From Rodentolepis nana (lineage: Eukaryota > Platyhelminthes > Cestoda > Cyclophyllidea > Hymenolepididae), in NCBI GenBank assembly GCA_900617975.1, contig UZAE01013582.1:8801-21017 (forward strand): 12,217 nucleotides of DNA, in the 5' to 3' direction. The notes beneath the pieces are model-generated. The model saw only the letters and a list, made by a program, of their open reading frames with translations. It searched no databases and was not told the origin of the DNA. Within the stretch, counting starts at the first letter, position 1; each line of letters starts with the position of its first letter. Of this stretch, positions 9,000-12,217 are shown one piece after another. A program made the translations under genes and the position numbers.

Positions 9000-10006
9000 G
9001 GATAACATTTGATTGTTGTCTATCAGAAGTGTAAATTACCAACCCCATTGTAATAACTGCCCGAAATATAATCAAATTTAAAATATCCCCAAAGCTGCTA
9101 TCCCGAATATTCGAGTATTTTTATTTAGACTGATCGTATTAAGTAGGAAGAGGTATAATTGAACCGTGGTGGTTAACGTGTGTGAGTGCGACCAAAGATC
9201 ATGTCTAATTATGGCCAATAGGAGGTTCATTAGGGGGTCTAAGATACCAAGTTAGAAGGAGAAGTTATTTCGTGGTGGAGAAAATTTCAGGTCACGCACC
9301 TTAAATGCACTTTGTTGATGTTTCACTCACGTGGCCTATTGAGTACAATGAGTAAAACGTCTAGTTTGTAATTTAAAGCTAAATATTGTATTGCGCTGTA
9401 GCATAATACGCAATCAAACAGGTTGATGCCAATGAAATCGAAGACATATGCCAAGTGCGTTCTCCATTTTGAAATTTCTAAGTGACAAGTAGACATCAGT
9501 AGATAACTTTATAAGGATGGAATGGAAATTCGAAGAGTTTCATCTTGTTGGAAAAAATTATTCAAAGCTCAGTTGCATTTAATGATGCAATTTGTAAATG
9601 GTTTCACGTTGTTAACCATGGCACAGACCTACCTCTTTCTACTCATTATGCAACCACAAGTGGATCATTATCCATTAAGGGCAAGGCAAGTTAAAGTGCA
9701 ATTTTGAGACACACGTTTAGTTTCGTCCGATTATCATATTTATGGGAAATTAGTTTTGCTTTTATGGATAAATTAAAAAATACATTTTTTATGAAATCAG
9801 TTCAAAAAGCACATAGGTTGACCAAATTTATTTTTCTTACATTTCCGCGGCAACTAATAAACACATTTAAATTTCATAGCCCCTTGCCCTCCACGTTTTT
9901 CTTCCAATGCCAACTACTAAATAGATGAAAGATTCAATTCTCGATATCGCTGTTGCATAACCAACTATAGTTAAAATGTCTTAAAGGTGTACATATTGGA
10001 ATCGCT

Positions 10007-10029
10007 CATGGTAGATATAAATCTACATG
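10007..10029. repeat. Short hairpin, 9 bp with one bulged G
   Basis: CATG(G)TAGAT, loop ATAA, ATCTACATG. It lies in the intergenic stretch before Dis3l2. No function is apparent. Confidence 0.4.
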
Positions 10030-10105
10030 TGATGAAATTAAAACAGCCCAAATCTCAGAGAGTAGATGTCATTCGGATACATTTCTAATTTGCATAATGA
10101 CGACT

Positions 10106-10133
10106 GTTCTCTAACAACCCTAGAGAACTAGGG
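10106..10133. repeat. Two overlapping, mutually exclusive short hairpins
   Basis: GTTCTCTA (10106-10113) pairs perfectly with TAGAGAAC (10121-10128) across 7 bases. CCCTAG (10118-10123) pairs perfectly with CTAGGG (10128-10133) across AGAA. The stems share bases, so only one can form at a time. This is probably coincidental. Confidence 0.35.
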
Positions 10134-11584
10134 CAACTTATCACGCACTGAGCGTACCTTAGAAAGAAACAGCATACAAATAAACCTTTCCTTTTGAAAA
10201 TAAAAAGTAACCATAGGTCCTCTATGTGAATTTTAGCTGCAGGCTACCAAGAAAACGCGGATCTAATATAATACCTAGGACGTCCTTTGAGGCAGCCTAT
10301 GATTGTGTTCACAGTGATTTGAAGTTGCAATAGTAGATAGTGCGCATGCTATCCGATATAATTGACAAGGGCTATCTAATCTTTCCGGAGGCGATATTTA
10401 CGCCAAAATATTTCAGATTATGGTTTAAAATATTCAACGGAATGCTTGTGTTGTCATGTTTCCCATGGTTTGAAACCGATAATTGTGGAAGTAGAGGGAA
10501 CAAAGTTGTTATAGGTCATTCGTGAACAAAATAGCGCAATTTCAAACTTTAGGAATATACAAATGGTTGCCTGAGTGATTATATATATGTATGTATATAT
10601 TAAAGAGGAATCGTTTGGAAATACTTGAAACCAAACAAAATTTCAAATAAGTAACTTATTAGGAATTACCATGAAATGTAAACTGTTTCGCTTAAAGATA
10701 AAGAAACTAAACAAATATACGACACTCACCTTACAATAAAAGTTTTAAAATTTTTAACGTGGGCAAAACGTGTCCGTTGAAGAATTTTTTAGATAATTAA
10801 CAACATTATGAATTATCTCGAAAACATAATGGGGATCTCTTGAGTGGATTTTTCATTCTAAAGAAATATGTTGATCAATACTGTGTGAATGGAAACACTT
10901 AATTGGATCTAAGCCCTCAGCTTCAGTACCCATAGGTGATCTGTGTATATGCATGTATGTTCGAGCACAGGTAACTTAATAGATGCAAATATTTAAGCCC
11001 AGTCAGGACTGAAATGAATCAGTAAAGCCTACTTTACATATCAGTGAATTGAAGCTGGTCTATTAGCTTTGGCTTTGTTTCGCGAATTGTAATATTTGAG
11101 CGAGTTAATAAGAGAGAAGTTAAAACCTTAAGATGATGTAAATTCTCAATGATTACTGGCAACTTGTTTCGTTTAAGGTTTCATACAATCGGAACAAAAA
11201 TAAGCACAGCATATTTATAGTATACTGTTTGTCTACGGTTCAAAATGTAAGGAAAAAAGCAAAAAAACTATTAAATAGAATCCATTTAATGATTTTTTGA
11301 TAATCATGAAGACATATTTAGCCTTGGGTAATTTTACGTTTTTCCTGGAATCACTTTATTTTAACATACAATTGCTTAAACTATTTGACTTTGTGGATGT
11401 TAAGCGAATTAGCCCGTTCTCCATAACCTGAGATCGCATATTAGCATTCAGTGGGTTTGCACGAGGCTCTTGGCTCAAATTAAATATTACCCTATCGATT
11501 GGCATCCATTTCTTATGTATATATTTTTGCAATAAGAAACTATGTTTTATAATTTTTTGTTCTTTTATTCAACAAATACAGAAG

Positions 11585-12164
11585 ATGAATAAATCTCAAT
11601 CCGGTATTACAAACAATCGCAATAGACATGGTATCATTGATATGAAACAAACGAATATCTTAGGTAATCAAAGGCAGTCGGAAAGATCGATATTTCCTCG
11701 ATATTGGAATGAATCACAAATACAATCAGGTTTAGCTGAAGGTCAAGTAATTTTAGTAAGTCTTTACTCCCTCTTTTCATTGAATTTTATTTGCTCTAAT
11801 TTCTTCCTAAAATTAAATATTTACTAATTTCAGGCCCATATACGAATCAATCCCAAGAAGTTCACAGATGCCTACAGCAGCCATCCGGTAGTAAAATTGC
11901 CACTTATTATTTTGTTCACTTTAATTCCTTTAGAAAGGTGATGCGGATATTTTTATACCCGGCACGAGGGCTCGTAATCGATGTTTAAATGGTGATCTCG
12001 CATATATCAAAATTGAGCCTCTCGTTAAGTGGAGGGTCTACGACTCTTTTTTAACGAAAAAGGTCGAAGAATGGGCTTCCGAGCACCATGATCGTACTAA
12101 TTCTAATTGTCCTTACGTATCTCTCGGTGATTTCATTCACCATGATCCTGAGGGTTTCTCAGAG
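11585..12164 (+). CDS. Dis3l2: DIS3-like exonuclease 2 (Dis3l2), N-terminal part, three exons, runs off the right edge
   Basis: Join 11585-11755, 11834-11887 and 11934-12164. All junctions are phase 0, giving 57+18+77 = 152 residues. The family signature is visible in order: SIFPRYW then SGLAEGQVIL (exon 1), IRINPKKFTDAY (exon 2), GDADIFIP, ARNRCLNGDLAYIKIEPL and KWRVYD (exon 3). These match the start of the first cold-shock/OB domain of animal DIS3L2, where the human equivalents are INPKKFHEAF, GDRDIFIDG and ARNRALNGDL. Known for the family: a processive cytoplasmic 3'-5' exoribonuclease that degrades oligouridylated RNAs. It lacks the PIN domain and exosome binding of DIS3. The RNB catalytic domain and its metal-binding aspartates lie outside the window. 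About 40 polar, basic residues precede the conserved core, as in relatives. An acceptor (CAG, 11579-11581) sits just before codon AAG and the ATG, so 11585 may be the start, with an untranslated first exon upstream, or an internal Met. The -3 A suits a start. Confidence 0.88.
11756..11833 (+). other. Dis3l2 intron, 78 nt
   Basis: The intron runs from a consensus GTAAGT donor after the codons for GQVIL to an acceptor ending TTTCAG. A TACTAAT stretch close to the acceptor is a possible branch-point context, although it sits very near the AG. Removing the intron joins GQVIL directly to AHIRINPKKF, which reproduces the family's continuous core. Confidence 0.85.
11888..11933 (+). other. Dis3l2 ultra-short intron, 46 nt
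   Basis: The donor is GTAGTA, weaker than consensus. The acceptor ends CCTTTAG after a T-rich tract. Removal joins SSHP to KGDADIFIP, as expected at this family position. Read through, the intron would shift the frame (46 is not a multiple of 3) and reach a TGA within about 20 codons, so splicing is required for the conserved protein. Confidence 0.8.
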
Positions 12165-12217
12165 GTATGCTCCTCTTGCTTCCTTAATTAACGATTAACC
12201 CCCCCCCCCCTCCTCCT
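12165..12217 (+). other. Start of next Dis3l2 intron, with a run of C
   Basis: The exon ends ...GFSE and is followed by a GTATGC donor. The remaining 53 bases are non-coding and include a run of 12 C (12199-12210) followed by TCC repeats. This is the only C-run on the + strand; all other long homopolymers of this class here are G. Confidence 0.7.

Larger units (their letters stand above)
7787..9015 (+). other. Probable long 3' untranslated region of the syntaxin-like gene
   Basis: From the TAG at 7784-7786 to two AATAAA signals, the + strand is richer in C and T than the flanks, especially 7900-8600, and has no convincing coding frame. An 82-codon frame at 8251-8499 has no recognisable family and lies inside this stretch. 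Long, pyrimidine-rich 3' UTRs with Pumilio-type sites are common on neuronal SNARE transcripts; assigning this stretch as such is inference. The extent assumes no downstream intron. Confidence 0.4.
9016..11581. other. Intergenic stretch, presumably holding the Dis3l2 promoter and any untranslated first exon
   Basis: No recognisable coding sequence. Open frames at 9522-9707, 9704-9928 and 10340-10525 have no identifiable family and no shared splice structure. A CAG|GTAACT donor-like site at 10967-10975 and one at about 11320 could end a 5' untranslated exon joined to the acceptor at 11581, but neither can be proved from sequence alone. Confidence 0.4.

Noticed and set aside
10340..10525. 61-codon + open frame containing FPEAIFTPKYFRLWFK
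   Set aside because: No family was recognised and the length is ordinary for chance. No clear splice acceptor or donor frames it.
11450..11481. Initiator-like TTCAGTG upstream of Dis3l2
   Set aside because: There is no DPE at +28 and no TATA box, and the motif is too short to support a start-site call.

Overview
The window is eukaryotic, AT-rich DNA, and most of it does not code. Spliced exons with GT..AG introns, long non-coding stretches and no bacterial-style operons point to an animal nuclear genome. The one clearly recognised gene, Dis3l2, and a syntaxin-type terminal exon fit a bilaterian invertebrate, most likely an arthropod. The species cannot be named from the sequence.

Layout. 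Positions 1 to about 7700 hold almost no recognisable coding sequence. They contain runs of G (1-30, 167-193, 842-885, 4327-4336, 7184-7227, 7419-7435), a 42-base AT microsatellite (1078-1119), a GC- and CpG-rich island (about 3755-4240) with a candidate splice donor at its right end, and several minus-strand open frames. The minus-strand frames look like eroded or unidentified coding material (1420-1859, 4141-4839, 4897-5488). If the syntaxin exon is read correctly, much of 1-7705 may be an intron of that gene. At 7706-7786 on the + strand a 26-codon exon follows a good splice acceptor and encodes a lysine-flanked, tail-anchor-type membrane segment that resembles the C-terminus of syntaxins 1, 2 and 3. 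A pyrimidine-rich probable 3' untranslated region follows, with a Pumilio-type site, a CT repeat and two AATAAA signals at about 8970-8999.

About 2.6 kb with no recognised gene separates this from the second gene. From 11582 to the right edge lie three phase-0 exons of Dis3l2, the cytoplasmic, exosome-independent 3'-5' exoribonuclease of the RNase II/RNB family. They give the N-terminus and the start of the first cold-shock (OB) domain. Two short introns (78 and 46 nt) separate them, and the gene continues beyond the window.

Both genes read left to right. Nothing in the sequence links them functionally: one is a membrane-fusion SNARE and the other an RNA-decay enzyme. I found no tRNA, rRNA, CRISPR array or intact transposon, and no clear case for a wholly new system.
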